Below, piece by piece: positions 1-9,949 of a DNA stretch of 64,000 nt (its first letter is position 1; each line of letters starts with the position of its first letter). Under the pieces are notes generated by a model. The model saw only the letters and a program-made list of their open reading frames with translations, was not told the origin of the DNA and did no database searches. A program made the position numbers and the translations under genes. This DNA is from Diaphorobacter limosus (GTDB lineage: Bacteria; Pseudomonadota; Gammaproteobacteria; Burkholderiales; Burkholderiaceae_C): NCBI RefSeq assembly GCF_033100095.1, contig NZ_CP136921.1, forward strand, positions 2,884,501-2,948,500, read 5' to 3'.

Positions 1-255
1 CATGGTGCGCGTCAGGTCGCCCGTGCTGCGCTCGGCGTCCAGGCGCACGAAGGCCAGCACGCCCAGGCCGATCTTGTGGCGGTCGATCTCGGCGCGGTAG
101 CCGCGGATGAAGCCGGATTCCTCCAGCGCCCGCACACGGCGCCAGCAGGGCGCGGCCGACAGGCCTACTCGCTGCGCCAGCTCGGCATTGGTCAGACGCG
201 CGTCACGCTGCAAGGCGCCCAGTATGGCCAGGTCGTATTTGTCCAGTGTTTCCAT
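1..255 (-). CDS. Lrp/AsnC-family transcriptional regulator, 3' end beyond the window
   Basis: The first 85 codons, starting METLDKYDLAILG at 255, are visible; the rest lies left of base 1. They form the N-terminal winged helix-turn-helix of Lrp/AsnC regulators (LTNAELAQRVGLSAAPCWRRV) and the start of the ligand-binding part (GYRAEIDRHKIGLGVLAFVRL). These proteins bind DNA as dimers or octamers and usually sense amino acids. The gene is divergent from the indolepyruvate ferredoxin oxidoreductase gene at 438, with a 182-bp shared gap, so it is probably the local regulator of that amino-acid-degradation enzyme. The family call is firm; the target is inferred. Confidence 0.85.
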   Translation of the reverse strand, partial: METLDKYDLAILGALQRDARLTNAELAQRVGLSAAPCWRRVRALEESGFIRGYRAEIDRHKIGLGVLAFVRLDAERSTGDLTRTM

Positions 256-269
256 TTTTCGATTATTTA

Positions 270-286
270 AAGAAAGATTCTTTCTT
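270..286. promoter_or_regulatory. Candidate operator in the Lrp / indolepyruvate oxidoreductase divergent gap
   Basis: AAGAAAGA-T-TCTTTCTT is a perfect 8-bp inverted repeat around one central T. It lies 15 bp upstream of the regulator's start and about 150 bp upstream of the oxidoreductase start. The surrounding bases (256-300) are much more AT-rich than the genes on either side, as expected of a promoter. Lrp-type proteins commonly bind imperfect palindromes in such divergent gaps. Function is inferred from position and symmetry only. Confidence 0.4.
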
Positions 287-437
287 GCATTGGGGAAAAC
301 GCGGCAAACAAAGCAAACACATATCAGTAATCAGCGCATACACTGCGCGCCATGGACTGGGCCTGAGCGGCGCCGGTTCGTTTGCCGTGCCCCCGCAACC
401 CGGGGCGCAAGCCCGAAGAACAGCCCGGAGACACCCC

Positions 438-3400
438 ATGAATGCCCCCCTGCCCGACCATGTGCGCCGCGCGCTCGAGTCCGTCACCCTGGATGACAAA
501 TATGCCCTGGGTCAGGGCCGCGCCTTCATGAGCGGCGTGCAGGCCCTGGTGCGCCTGCCCATGCTGCAGCGCCAGCGCGACCAGGCCGCGGGCCTGAACA
601 CGGCGGGCTTCATCAGCGGCTACCGTGGCTCGCCGTTGGGCGGCTACGACCAGGCCCTGCTCGGCGCGCGCAAGCATCTGGCAGAGAGCCATGTCGTGTT
701 CCAGCCCGGCGTGAACGAGGAGCTGGGCGCCACGGCCGTGTGGGGCACGCAGCAGCTCGACATCTACCCCGAGAGCAAAAAGTACGACGGCGTGTTTGGC
801 ATCTGGTATGGCAAGGGGCCGGGCGTGGATCGCTGCTCGGACGTGTTCAAGCATGCCAACATGGCCGGCACCGCCAAACATGGCGGCGTGATCGCCGTGG
901 CCGGCGACGACCACATCAGCAAGAGCAGCACCGCCGCGCACCAGAGCGACCATATCTTCAAGGCCTGCGGCCTGCCGGTGTTCTTTCCGAGCAGCGTGCA
1001 GGACATCCTGGACATGGGTCTGCATGCCTTTGCCATGAGCCGCTTCTCGGGCCTGTGGTCGGGCCTGAAAACGGTGCAGGAGGTGGTCGAGTCGTCGAGC
1101 AGCATCTCGGTCGATCCGGATCGTGTGAACATCATCCTGCCCGAGGACTTTGTGATGCCGCCGGGCGGCCTGCACATACGCTGGCCCGACGCGCCCCTGG
1201 AGCAGGAGGCGCGCCTGATGGACTACAAGTGGTATGCGGCCCTGGCCTATGTGCGCGCCAACAAGCTCAACTACAACGTGGTCGCCACGCCCCGGGATCG
1301 CTTTGGACTCATCGCCAGCGGCAAGGCCTACAACGACATGCGCCAGGCTCTGATCGACCTGGGGCTCGATGACGGCCATTGCCGCCAGCTGGGCATCCGC
1401 GTGCACAAGGTGAACGTGGTCTGGCCGCTGGAGGCCGGCATCACGCGCGACTTTGCCGAGGGGCTGCAGGAGATCCTGGTGGTCGAGGAAAAGCGCCAGG
1501 TCATCGAATACCAGATCAAGGAGCAGCTCTACAACTGGCGCGCCGACGTGCGCCCGGACGTGCTGGGCAAGTTCGACGAGGTCGAGGGCGACCATTCGGG
1601 CGGCGAGTGGGGCATGCCCAACCCCAGCCAGAACTGGCTGCTGCGCCCCCAGGCCGACCTGACGCCGGCCATCATCGCGCGCGCCATCGCCAAGCGGCTG
1701 AAGAAGCTGGGCGTCCCCGCGGACATCGCGGCGCGCATGGACGAGCGCCTGTCGGTGATAGAGGCGCGTGAGCGCGGCATGGCCGAGCAGAAGCTGGACA
1801 CCGGCGAGCGCATGCCCTGGTTCTGCAGCGGCTGCCCGCACAACACCAGCACCCGCGTGCCCGAGGGCAGCCGTGCCGTGGCCGGCATTGGCTGCCACTA
1901 CATGGTCAACTGGATGCCCGACCGCCACACCAGTACCTTCACGCAGATGGGCGGCGAGGGCGTGACCTGGGTGGGCCAGGCGCCGTTTTCCAAGACCCCC
2001 CATGTCTTCGCCAATCTGGGCGACGGCACCTACTTCCACAGCGGCCTGCTGGCGATCCGCCAAGCAATAGCGTCTGGCGCCAACATTACCTACAAGATCC
2101 TCTACAACGACGCCGTGGCCATGACCGGCGGCCAGCAGGTGGGCGAGCGGCCCGAGGGCCATTCGGTCGCGCAGATCGCCCACAGCCTGCGCGCCGAGGG
2201 CGTGGCGCGCCTGGTGGTGGTGACCGACGAGCCCGAGAAGTACCACGGCCGCACGCACAGCCTGGCCGCCAACCCCGCGCGCGCCAAGCACCAGGAGCTG
2301 CTCAACGACCTGCCGCCGGGTGTCGAGGTATTCCACCGCGATGAGCTCGACCGCATCCAGCGCGAGCTGCGCGACATCGCCGGCTGCACGGCGCTGATCT
2401 ACGACCAGACCTGCGCCACCGAAAAGCGCCGGCGCAGGAAGCGCGGCACGCTTGCAGCGCCGACCAAGACGGTCATCATCAACGAGCTGGTCTGCGAGGG
2501 CTGTGGCGACTGCGGGGTGGCGTCCAACTGCCTGTCGGTGGAGCCGGTCGAAACCGAATTCGGCCGCAAGCGCCGCATCAACCAGAGCACCTGCAACAAG
2601 GACTATTCCTGCGTCAAGGGCTTTTGCCCCAGCTTCGTCACCATCGAGGGCGGCCAGCTGAAAAAGCCCAGGAAGGAAAAGAAGGGCGACCTGGCCGCCC
2701 TGCCCCCCATCCCCGATCCGGTGTTGCCGGTGGCTGAAGAGGCCTGGGGCATCATCGTCGCCGGCGTGGGCGGCACGGGGGTGATCACCATAGGCTCGCT
2801 GCTGGGCATGGCCGCGCACCTGGAGGGCAAGGGCGTGGTCACGCAGGACGCGGCCGGCCTGGCGCAAAAGGGTGGCGCCACCTGGAGCCATGTGCAGATT
2901 GCCAACCGCCCCGAGGCCATCTACACCACCAAGGTGGACACGGCCAAGGCCGACCTCATCATCGGCTGCGACCCCATAGTCGCCGCCAACAAGGCCACCC
3001 TGGCCGCCATGCGGCCGGACCGCACCTTCGTCGCGCTGAACACCCATGGCACGCCGGCCGCGGCCTTCGTGCACAACCCCAACTGGCAGTTCCCCGCCGA
3101 GGGCTGCGAGGCAGCGATTGCCGCCGCCGTGGGCCCGGATATGCTGGGCGTGCTCGACGCCGAGCGGGTCGCCACTGAGCTGCTGGGCGACAGTATCTAC
3201 ACCAACCCGCTGATGCTGGGCTACGCCTGGCAAAAGGGCCGCGTGCCGCTGTCGCATGCCGCGCTGATGCGCGCCATGGAGCTCAATGGCGTGCAGGTGG
3301 CCAACAACCAGGTGGCCTTTGAATGGGGCCGGCGCTGTGCCCATGACCCGGCCGCCGTGCGGGCCCTGTTCCAGGCGGCGCAGGTGGTGCAATGGGTGAA

Positions 3401-4061
3401 GAAGCCGGGTCTGGCCGAGCTGCTGGCCAGGCGGGTCGAGTTCCTCACCGGCTACCAGAACGCGGCCTACGCCGCCGAATACAGCGCCTTTGTCGAGAAG
3501 GTGCGCGCGGCAGAGGCAAAGCTGGGCCAGGGCCAGCGGCTGGCCGAGGCCGTGGCGCGTTACCTGTTCAAGCTCATGGCCTACAAGGACGAGTACGAGG
3601 TGGCGCGCCTGCACACCGACGCAGCCTTCACCCGGCGCGTGGAGGGCCTGTTCGAGGGCGACTATCGCATCGTGCACCACCTGGCGCCGCCCAGCCTGGC
3701 CGGCAAGAGCGACCACGGCGAGCCGGTCAAGAAGAGCTACGGGCCCTGGATGCGCCGGGCGATGGGCCTGTTGGCGCAATGCAAGGGCCTGCGCGGCACG
3801 GCGCTCGATCCCTTTGGCAGGACCGAGGAGCGGCGCACCGAGCGTGCCCTGATCCAGGAGTACCGCGCCTGCGTGGACGAGCTGCTGGCCGGCCTCTCGC
3901 CCGAGCGCCTGGCCCTGGCCGTGCAGGTCGCGAGCATTCCCGAGGACATACGCGGCTACGGCCATGTGAAGCAGCGCCACCTGCAGGCGGCGCGCGGAAA
4001 ATGGGCCGAGCTCATGCAGCGCTGGCGCGACCCGCAAGGGGCTGAACGCCGGATGGCCTGA
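438..4061 (+). CDS. Fused indolepyruvate ferredoxin oxidoreductase (alpha/beta/gamma in one chain)
   Basis: This cytoplasmic enzyme oxidatively decarboxylates aryl-pyruvates such as indolepyruvate to the aryl-acetyl-CoA, using thiamine pyrophosphate and Fe-S clusters. The 1207-residue chain joins domains that are separate IorA and IorB subunits in archaea. It has an N-terminal transketolase-like region, a TPP-binding region with GDGTYFHSG at residues 528-536, a cysteine cluster C686/C689/C692 with further cysteines near 700-725, and a C-terminal gamma domain opening with AGVGGTGV near 775. The ATG at 438 has GGAG seven bases upstream; an open frame back to 246 lacks such a site and crosses the promoter. 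The divergent Lrp-type gene fits amino-acid-responsive control. Confidence 0.9.
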   Translation: MNAPLPDHVRRALESVTLDDKYALGQGRAFMSGVQALVRLPMLQRQRDQAAGLNTAGFISGYRGSPLGGYDQALLGARKHLAESHVVFQPGVNEELGATAVWGTQQLDIYPESKKYDGVFGIWYGKGPGVDRCSDVFKHANMAGTAKHGGVIAVAGDDHISKSSTAAHQSDHIFKACGLPVFFPSSVQDILDMGLHAFAMSRFSGLWSGLKTVQEVVESSSSISVDPDRVNIILPEDFVMPPGGLHIRWPDAPLEQEARLMDYKWYAALAYVRANKLNYNVVATPRDRFGLIASGKAYNDMRQALIDLGLDDGHCRQLGIRVHKVNVVWPLEAGITRDFAEGLQEILVVEEKRQVIEYQIKEQLYNWRADVRPDVLGKFDEVEGDHSGGEWGMPNPSQNWLLRPQADLTPAIIARAIAKRLKKLGVPADIAARMDERLSVIEARERGMAEQKLDTGERMPWFCSGCPHNTSTRVPEGSRAVAGIGCHYMVNWMPDRHTSTFTQMGGEGVTWVGQAPFSKTPHVFANLGDGTYFHSGLLAIRQAIASGANITYKILYNDAVAMTGGQQVGERPEGHSVAQIAHSLRAEGVARLVVVTDEPEKYHGRTHSLAANPARAKHQELLNDLPPGVEVFHRDELDRIQRELRDIAGCTALIYDQTCATEKRRRRKRGTLAAPTKTVIINELVCEGCGDCGVASNCLSVEPVETEFGRKRRINQSTCNKDYSCVKGFCPSFVTIEGGQLKKPRKEKKGDLAALPPIPDPVLPVAEEAWGIIVAGVGGTGVITIGSLLGMAAHLEGKGVVTQDAAGLAQKGGATWSHVQIANRPEAIYTTKVDTAKADLIIGCDPIVAANKATLAAMRPDRTFVALNTHGTPAAAFVHNPNWQFPAEGCEAAIAAAVGPDMLGVLDAERVATELLGDSIYTNPLMLGYAWQKGRVPLSHAALMRAMELNGVQVANNQVAFEWGRRCAHDPAAVRALFQAAQVVQWVKKPGLAELLARRVEFLTGYQNAAYAAEYSAFVEKVRAAEAKLGQGQRLAEAVARYLFKLMAYKDEYEVARLHTDAAFTRRVEGLFEGDYRIVHHLAPPSLAGKSDHGEPVKKSYGPWMRRAMGLLAQCKGLRGTALDPFGRTEERRTERALIQEYRACVDELLAGLSPERLALAVQVASIPEDIRGYGHVKQRHLQAARGKWAELMQRWRDPQGAERRMA

Positions 4062-4062
4062 A

Positions 4063-4105
4063 TATTTTCATAGCTGTTGACGCTTGATGGATAAGGCCCA
4101 TAGCC
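4063..4105. repeat. Short interspersed repeat (TAGCTG...GCTTG family), degenerate copy
   Basis: TCATAGCTGTTGACGCTTG followed by ATGGATAAGG matches the family seen also at 9950, 10460, 18259 and 27911, but the last arm (TAAGCG elsewhere) is changed to TAAGGC. It lies just after the stop codon of the oxidoreductase gene, like the other copies, which sit next to gene ends. Confidence 0.6.
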
Positions 4106-4247
4106 CATTTTTGCTCGAAATCTGTCCACGCCGGGGCGCGGCATTCAAGGGTGTAAGGCGCGCCGAATACAATCGCCTGTTGCCCTCATGGCAGGCCCTG
4201 CGGGGCCCGTCAGACCATCCATCCCTTGTTTGAGTGGAGTTTCTCCC

Positions 4248-4580
4248 GTGTTTATTTCTTCCGCCTTTGCCCAAACCGCACCCGCCGCAGCCGCCGAAGG
4301 GGGCCTGATGGGCTCGCTCACCGGCATGTTGCCGCTGGTGCTGATGTTCGTGGTGCTGTACTTCATCATGATCCGGCCCCAGATGAAGCGCCAGAAGGAG
4401 CACCGCGCCATGATCGACGCGTTGGCCAAGGGCGATGAGGTGGTCACGGCCGGCGGCCTGCTGGGCAAGGTCGCGAACCTCTCCGAAGGCTATGTGCAGC
4501 TGGAGATCGCCAGCGGCGTGCAGGTGCAGGTGCAGCGCAGCGCCGTGACCCAGGTGCTGCCCAAGGGCACCGTCAAGTAA
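4248..4580 (+). CDS. yajC: Preprotein translocase subunit YajC
   Basis: Small inner-membrane partner of SecDF in protein export. The 110-residue protein has a short N-terminus, one hydrophobic segment (GMLPLVLMFVVLYFIMIRPQ, about residues 24-43) and the YajC cytoplasmic domain with RPQMKRQKEH and GDEVVTAGGLLGKV. A GTG start at 4248 is chosen because GGAG lies eight bases upstream and the length then fits the family; an upstream ATG at 4188 would add 20 unrelated residues. It is followed by secD and secF, the conserved arrangement. The usual tgt/queA partners are not upstream here; instead there is a metabolic gene. Confidence 0.92.
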   Translation: MFISSAFAQTAPAAAAEGGLMGSLTGMLPLVLMFVVLYFIMIRPQMKRQKEHRAMIDALAKGDEVVTAGGLLGKVANLSEGYVQLEIASGVQVQVQRSAVTQVLPKGTVK

Positions 4581-4590
4581 ACCGGTTGTA

Positions 4591-4602
4591 GGCCCGCGGG
4601 CC
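4591..4602. terminator. Small GC palindrome between yajC and secD
   Basis: GGCCCGCGGGCC is followed by TTTTG, 10 bases after the yajC stop. It could act as a weak attenuator or processing site that separates yajC from secD expression. The stem can only form a very small loop, so a strong terminator is unlikely. Confidence 0.3.
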
Positions 4603-4666
4603 TTTTGTTGGGGTGGCAGGGCGCGTGGCGTGCCCGCTGCCCCGTAGGTATTTGAAGAGCGCGATC

Positions 4667-6568
4667 ATGAACCGTTATCCGGTCTGGAAGTACGCGATCC
4701 TGGTGATCGTGCTGCTGATAGGGGCCTTGTACACCCTGCCCAATTTCTTTGGCGAGGCGCCTGCGGTGCAGGTGTCATCGGCCAAGGCCACCATCAAGGT
4801 CGATGCCGCGCTGCAGCGGCGCGTCGAAGAGGCGCTGCAGGCGGCCGGCGTGAGCCCGGACTCGGTGACGTTCGACGGCAACTCGGTGCGCGCGCGCTTT
4901 GACACGCCGGACAACCAGCTCAAGGCCAAGGATGCGATCCAGAAGGCCCTGGTCAGCGACCCGTCCGACCCGCCCTACATCGTGGCGCTGAACCTGGTGT
5001 CGCGCTCGCCCGACTGGCTCACCGCCATCAATGCCCGCCCCATGTACCTGGGCCTGGACCTTCGCGGCGGCGTGCACTTCATGCTGCAGGTGGACATGCA
5101 GGCAGCGCTCACCAAGAAGGCCGAGTCTTATGCCGGCGACCTGCGCACCACGCTGCGCGAGAAGAGCATCCGCCACGGCGGCATCAGCCGTGACGGCCAG
5201 GCCATAGACATCCGCGTGCGCGACGAGGCCACGCTGACGGCGGCGCGCAACCTGATCGCAGACCAGTTCCCCGACCTGCTGACCACCAGCAGCCCGGATG
5301 GCGAGGGCTTCCAGCTGCGCGCCACCATCAAGCCCGAGGCCCTGCGCAAGGTGCAGGAGCAGGCGCTCAAGCAGAACATGGTCACGCTGCACAACCGTAT
5401 CAACGAGCTGGGCGTGGCCGAGCCGGTGATCCAGCAGCAGGGGCTGGATCGCATCGTGGTGCAGCTGCCCGGCGTGCAGGACACGGCCAAAGCCAAGGAC
5501 ATCCTGGGCCGTACCGCCACCCTGGAGGTGCGCATGGTGGACGAGGGCACCGAGGCGCGCGCCGCCGAGATCGGCAGCGGTCCCGTGCCCTTTGGCGACG
5601 AGAAATACCTGGATCGCAACGGCCAGGCCGTGATCGTGAAGAAGCAGGTCATCCTCACCGGCGAAAACCTGACCGACGCCCAGCCCGGCTTTGACGGCCA
5701 GACCCAGGAGCCCACCGTCAACCTGACGCTGGACGCCAAGGGCTCGCGCATCTTCAAGGACATCACGCGCGAGAACATCGGCAAGCGCATGGCCATCGTG
5801 CTGTTCGAGAAGGGCAAGGGCGAGGTCGTCACGGCGCCGGTGATTCGCAGCGAAATCGGCGGTGGCCGGGTGCAGATCTCGGGCCGCATGACGACGCAGG
5901 AGGCCAACGACACGGCCCTGCTGCTGCGCGCCGGCTCGCTCGCCGCGCCCATGGAAATCATCGAGGAATACACCATTGGCCCCAGCCTGGGCGCCGACAA
6001 CATCGATCGCGGCATCCATTCCGTGGTCTGGGGCATGGTGGCCATTGCCGCCTTCATGTGCGTGTACTACATGCTGTTCGGCGTGTTCTCCACGATTGCG
6101 CTGGGCATGAACGTGCTGCTGCTGATCGCCGTGCTGTCCATGCTGCAGGCCACGCTGACCCTGCCCGGCATTGCCGCCATGGCGCTGGCGCTGGGCGTGG
6201 CCATCGACTCCAACGTGCTGATCAACGAGCGCATCCGCGAGGAGCTGCGCGCCGGCATCGCGCCGCAGGCGGCGATTGCCGCGGGCTACGAGCGCGCCTG
6301 GGCCACCATCCTGGACTCCAACGTGACCACGCTGATCGCCGGTCTGGCGCTGCTGGCCTTTGGCACTGGGCCGGTGCGCGGTTTTGCCGTGGTGCATTGC
6401 ATAGGCATTCTGACCAGCATGTTCTCGGCCGTGTTCTTCTCGCGCGGCCTGGTGAATCTCTGGTATGGACGCCAGAAGAAACTCAAGAGCGTGGCCATCG
6501 GCCAAGTCTGGAAGCCCGAGGGCGAAGACAACCGCTCCGTGGCCGGCCGCAGCGGCAGCACTGATTAA
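4667..6568 (+). CDS. secD: Protein translocase subunit SecD
   Basis: SecD works with SecF and YajC to complete export through SecYEG using the proton gradient. The 633-residue protein has a first transmembrane helix (WKYAILVIVLLIGALYTLP), a large periplasmic P1 region containing the conserved LGLDLRGGVHFMLQVD, and a C-terminal five-helix block with GVAIDSNVLINERIREEL. The ATG at 4667 gives the standard MNRYPVWKY start; the frame is open upstream but without similarity. Stop is 14 bases before secF, so the two are co-transcribed. Confidence 0.95.
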   Translation: MNRYPVWKYAILVIVLLIGALYTLPNFFGEAPAVQVSSAKATIKVDAALQRRVEEALQAAGVSPDSVTFDGNSVRARFDTPDNQLKAKDAIQKALVSDPSDPPYIVALNLVSRSPDWLTAINARPMYLGLDLRGGVHFMLQVDMQAALTKKAESYAGDLRTTLREKSIRHGGISRDGQAIDIRVRDEATLTAARNLIADQFPDLLTTSSPDGEGFQLRATIKPEALRKVQEQALKQNMVTLHNRINELGVAEPVIQQQGLDRIVVQLPGVQDTAKAKDILGRTATLEVRMVDEGTEARAAEIGSGPVPFGDEKYLDRNGQAVIVKKQVILTGENLTDAQPGFDGQTQEPTVNLTLDAKGSRIFKDITRENIGKRMAIVLFEKGKGEVVTAPVIRSEIGGGRVQISGRMTTQEANDTALLLRAGSLAAPMEIIEEYTIGPSLGADNIDRGIHSVVWGMVAIAAFMCVYYMLFGVFSTIALGMNVLLLIAVLSMLQATLTLPGIAAMALALGVAIDSNVLINERIREELRAGIAPQAAIAAGYERAWATILDSNVTTLIAGLALLAFGTGPVRGFAVVHCIGILTSMFSAVFFSRGLVNLWYGRQKKLKSVAIGQVWKPEGEDNRSVAGRSGSTD

Positions 6569-6582
6569 AAGGAGGAAAGACC

Positions 6583-7536
6583 ATGGAGTTTTTCCGCATC
6601 AAAAAAGACATTCCGTTCATGAAGTACGCGTTGGTGCTCAACGCGGTGTCCTTCATCACCTTCGCCCTGGCGGTGTTCTTTCTGGTCACGCGTGGCCTGC
6701 ATCTGTCGGTGGAATTCACCGGCGGCACCGTCATGGAGGTGGCCTACTCGCAGACGGCCGACATCGGCAAGGTGCGCGACAAGGTGGCGGCCCTGGGCTA
6801 CCCCGACGTGGTGGTGCAGAACTTCGGGACGTCCCGCGACGTGATGATCCGCCTGCCGGTGCAAAAGGGCGTGACCTCGGCCCAGCAAAGCGAGCAGGTG
6901 CTGGCGGCGCTGAAGAGCGAGGACGCGGGCGTGACGCTGCGGCGCACGGAGTTCGTCGGCCCGCAGGTGGGCGAGGAGTTGGTGCACGGCGGCCTGATGG
7001 CGCTGGGTATGGTGGTGCTGGGCATCGTCATCTACCTGGCGTTCCGTTTCGAGTGGAAGTTCGGCGTCGCGGCCATCATCGCCAACCTGCACGACGTGGT
7101 CATCATCCTGGGCTTCTTCGCCTTCTTCCAGTGGGAGTTCTCGCTCTCGGTGCTGGCCGGGGTGCTGGCCGTGCTGGGCTATTCGGTGAACGAGTCGGTG
7201 GTGATCTTTGACCGGATTCGCGAGGCCTTCCGGCGCTTTCGCAAGCTCTCCACGCACGAGGTCATAGACCACGCCATCACCTCGACCATGAGCCGCACCA
7301 TCATCACCCACGCCTCGACCGAGGCCATGGTGCTGTCGATGTTCTTCTTCGGCGGCCCCAGCCTGCACTACTTTGCGCTGGCGCTGACCATAGGCATTCT
7401 GTTCGGCATCTACTCCTCGGTGTTCGTGGCGGCGGCGATCGCCATGTGGCTGGGTGTCAAGCGCGAGGATCTGGTGAAGACCTCGGCGCGCAAGGATGGC
7501 GATCCCAACGACCCCAACTCCGGGGCGGTGGTCTAA
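6583..7536 (+). CDS. secF: Protein translocase subunit SecF
   Basis: Partner of SecD in the inner membrane. The 317-residue protein has the N-terminal helix (YALVLNAVSFITFALAVFFL), the periplasmic loop with LSVEFTGGTVMEV, and the C-terminal helical block with YSVNESVVIFDRIREAFRR. The strong Shine-Dalgarno AAAGGAGG lies just before the ATG. It closes the yajC-secD-secF cluster. A short C-terminal tail is rich in Asp and Asn and probably disordered. Confidence 0.95.
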   Translation: MEFFRIKKDIPFMKYALVLNAVSFITFALAVFFLVTRGLHLSVEFTGGTVMEVAYSQTADIGKVRDKVAALGYPDVVVQNFGTSRDVMIRLPVQKGVTSAQQSEQVLAALKSEDAGVTLRRTEFVGPQVGEELVHGGLMALGMVVLGIVIYLAFRFEWKFGVAAIIANLHDVVIILGFFAFFQWEFSLSVLAGVLAVLGYSVNESVVIFDRIREAFRRFRKLSTHEVIDHAITSTMSRTIITHASTEAMVLSMFFFGGPSLHYFALALTIGILFGIYSSVFVAAAIAMWLGVKREDLVKTSARKDGDPNDPNSGAVV

Positions 7537-7627
7537 GCGGGCGCTCGCGCCGGCGCTGTGGCAACGCACTGAAACTGTCTTGGATACGCCACAACAGGGC
7601 GAGGGCAACGGCTAAGATTCAAGGTCT

Positions 7628-9946
7628 ATGGACATCCAGCCCACCTCTGCCGCCGACCGCCGCCTGGCCCAGCTGGCGCGGCAGCGTTTTGTGGAAGGCC
7701 TGTGCGCGGCCTTGCCGGATCTGGACAAGAAGCTGTATGCGTTCCTGACCGATCTGATGGCGCAGACGGCGACGCAGCGCGACATGCAGCTGCGCCGCGA
7801 CGCCTGGATGAACTACCAGGCCCACCGCAAGGCCTGGGTGGAGGATGTGGTGCGCGCCTGGCGCGAGGCTCTGGTGCCGCAGCAGTCGCCCTCCGCCACC
7901 ATGCCCCTGGACGGGGGACTGGAGCTGGTTGGCGACGACGTGATCGAGAACCGGCTGCTGGCCTCGCGCATGGCGCTGACCGTCACCGAGCATGTGGGCG
8001 CGTCCTTTGACGTCGCGCGCCAGCGTACCCAGCACCTGGACGGACGTGAGCTTTCCAGCCGCGACATCCTGCGCCCCGAGACCCTGTGCCTGCGGCTGGT
8101 GGAGTCGTGGCTGGATGCCGGCCTCAAGCGCGAGGAGCTGCAGCTGGCGCTCGATCCGGTGCAGACCACCCTGTCCGAGCTGGCCCAGGCGCAGTACCAG
8201 GCGTTGCTCGGGCTGTATGACCAGCAGGGTGTGATCACGGCCGAGGAGCTGCGCACGCGCCAGGTGCGGGTGGCGAGCGTGGGGGCGAGCCGCTCGGGCG
8301 CCTTGGGCCGCGACAGCGCCGGTGTGGCCCTGGGCCGGGATACACCGTTTCCCGCCACCATGCTGGCAACGCCCGGCGGCATGCAGCCACCCCAGGGCAT
8401 GCCGGTGCCCATGGCTGGCGTACGCCCGGGGATGGGCGGTTTTTCCACCCCCCTGGCCTATGCGCGCCAGCGTGCGCAGGGGGTGATGATGCAGCTGCGG
8501 CGCATGCTGGCGCCGTCGGCCACGGGCCAGGGCGCGGCCCCGGCGCAGCCGGCCTCGTCGGCCCTGATGCATGCATTGGCCGACGAGCGCGTGGAGGCCG
8601 ACCTGTACTACAGCGGCATGGCCACGCTGGTCGAGGACTACAGCCCCCAGGCCGTGGTGCGCGTGGCCCATGTGGTGCGCGAGCGCGCGGACGAATTCAA
8701 GAAAAAGGCCAGCACGGCCAGCGAGAAGGCCGTCATCGAGGTGGTGGCCCTGATGTTCCAGAGCATCCTCAGCGAAGACCGCATACCGCCCGCGGTGCGC
8801 GTGTGGTTTGCACGCCTGCAGGTGCCGGTGCTGCGCGTGGCGCTGGCCGAGCCGGAGTTCTTCAGCGACCTGGCCCATCCGGCGCGCCAGCTCATCGACC
8901 GCATGGGCTCCTGCGTGCTGGGCTTTGACGCCAGCGCCATCAACGGTGGCGCGCTGGAGGCCGAAATCCGCCGCATCGTGCAGGTGATCGAGCAATACCC
9001 CGAGACTGGCAAGCGCGTGTTCGAGCTGGTGTTGGCGGAGTTCGAGAAGTTCCTTGCCAAGTACCTGACCGAAGGCCAGGGCACGGCGCGCATCATCAGC
9101 GTTGCCCAGCAGGTCGAGCAGCGCGAGACGCTGGCGATCCAATACACCATAGAGCTGCGCAACATGCTCAAGGACATGCCGGTGCGCGAGGAAATTCGTG
9201 ATTTCCTGTTCAAGTCCTGGGCCGAGGTGCTGGCCATGTCGGCGGTGCGCAACGGCGCCCAGCATGCCGAAACCACCGCCTTCAAGCGTGCCGCTGCCGA
9301 CCTGGTCTGGGCCGCCAGCGCCAAGCCCAACCGTGCCGACCGCGCACGCGTCATCGCGCAGTTGCCGGCACTGCTGCAGCGGTTGCGTCTGGGGCTGGTT
9401 CTGGTGGGTGTCACCGGCGCGCCGCAGGATGCACAGGTCAAGCTGCTCACCGACACCCTGGCCGAGGCCTTTCTGTCGAAGACGGCCTCCATCCCGCAGG
9501 AGCAGATCGAGGCCATGACCAGGCGCCTGGAAAACCTGGAAGACTTCATCGACGACGAGACCCTGGGCGACATACCGTTGAGCGCGGAAAACATCGAACT
9601 GCTGCTGGGCATGGATGCCTCGTCTATCCATGTGGTTGCCGACGACGGCGCGGCCGTGCAGGAGGACATGGTGGCCTGGGCGCAGGCGCTGCCGCTGGGC
9701 GCCTGGTTCACGATAGAGCACAACGGAGCCTCGGCGCGGGTGCAATATGTGTGGCACAGCCAGCGCAAGCAGCTGCACCTGTTCGCCGCCCTTGGTGGCA
9801 GCAGCTATCTGTTGCAGCTCAAGCCCCTGGCTGGCTATATGCAGGCCGGGCTGCTGCTGGCCCAGGAAGAAGAAAGCCTGACCCTGCGCGCGACGCGCGA
9901 TGCGCTCATCAGGCTGGATGCCAATCCCGAGCGCTTGTCCCAGTAA
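7628..9946 (+). CDS. DUF1631 family protein
   Basis: A 772-residue protein of the DUF1631 family, common in beta- and gammaproteobacteria and sometimes mislabelled thymidine phosphorylase. No catalytic motif is visible. It is largely helical with a Pro/Gly/Met-rich low-complexity stretch around residues 235-285 (ATMLATPGGMQPPQGMPVP) that separates an N-terminal from a C-terminal helical part. There is no signal peptide or membrane segment, so it is probably cytoplasmic. It stands alone between secF and the recX/recA genes. Biochemical function is unknown. Confidence 0.8.
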   Translation: MDIQPTSAADRRLAQLARQRFVEGLCAALPDLDKKLYAFLTDLMAQTATQRDMQLRRDAWMNYQAHRKAWVEDVVRAWREALVPQQSPSATMPLDGGLELVGDDVIENRLLASRMALTVTEHVGASFDVARQRTQHLDGRELSSRDILRPETLCLRLVESWLDAGLKREELQLALDPVQTTLSELAQAQYQALLGLYDQQGVITAEELRTRQVRVASVGASRSGALGRDSAGVALGRDTPFPATMLATPGGMQPPQGMPVPMAGVRPGMGGFSTPLAYARQRAQGVMMQLRRMLAPSATGQGAAPAQPASSALMHALADERVEADLYYSGMATLVEDYSPQAVVRVAHVVRERADEFKKKASTASEKAVIEVVALMFQSILSEDRIPPAVRVWFARLQVPVLRVALAEPEFFSDLAHPARQLIDRMGSCVLGFDASAINGGALEAEIRRIVQVIEQYPETGKRVFELVLAEFEKFLAKYLTEGQGTARIISVAQQVEQRETLAIQYTIELRNMLKDMPVREEIRDFLFKSWAEVLAMSAVRNGAQHAETTAFKRAAADLVWAASAKPNRADRARVIAQLPALLQRLRLGLVLVGVTGAPQDAQVKLLTDTLAEAFLSKTASIPQEQIEAMTRRLENLEDFIDDETLGDIPLSAENIELLLGMDASSIHVVADDGAAVQEDMVAWAQALPLGAWFTIEHNGASARVQYVWHSQRKQLHLFAALGGSSYLLQLKPLAGYMQAGLLLAQEEESLTLRATRDALIRLDANPERLSQ

Positions 9947-9949
9947 GAA

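Noticed and set aside
324..4037. A 1237-codon minus-strand open frame opposite the indolepyruvate oxidoreductase gene
   Set aside because: It is a composition shadow of high-GC coding DNA: His/Gln/Ala-rich, no domains, and the plus strand encodes a clear enzyme.
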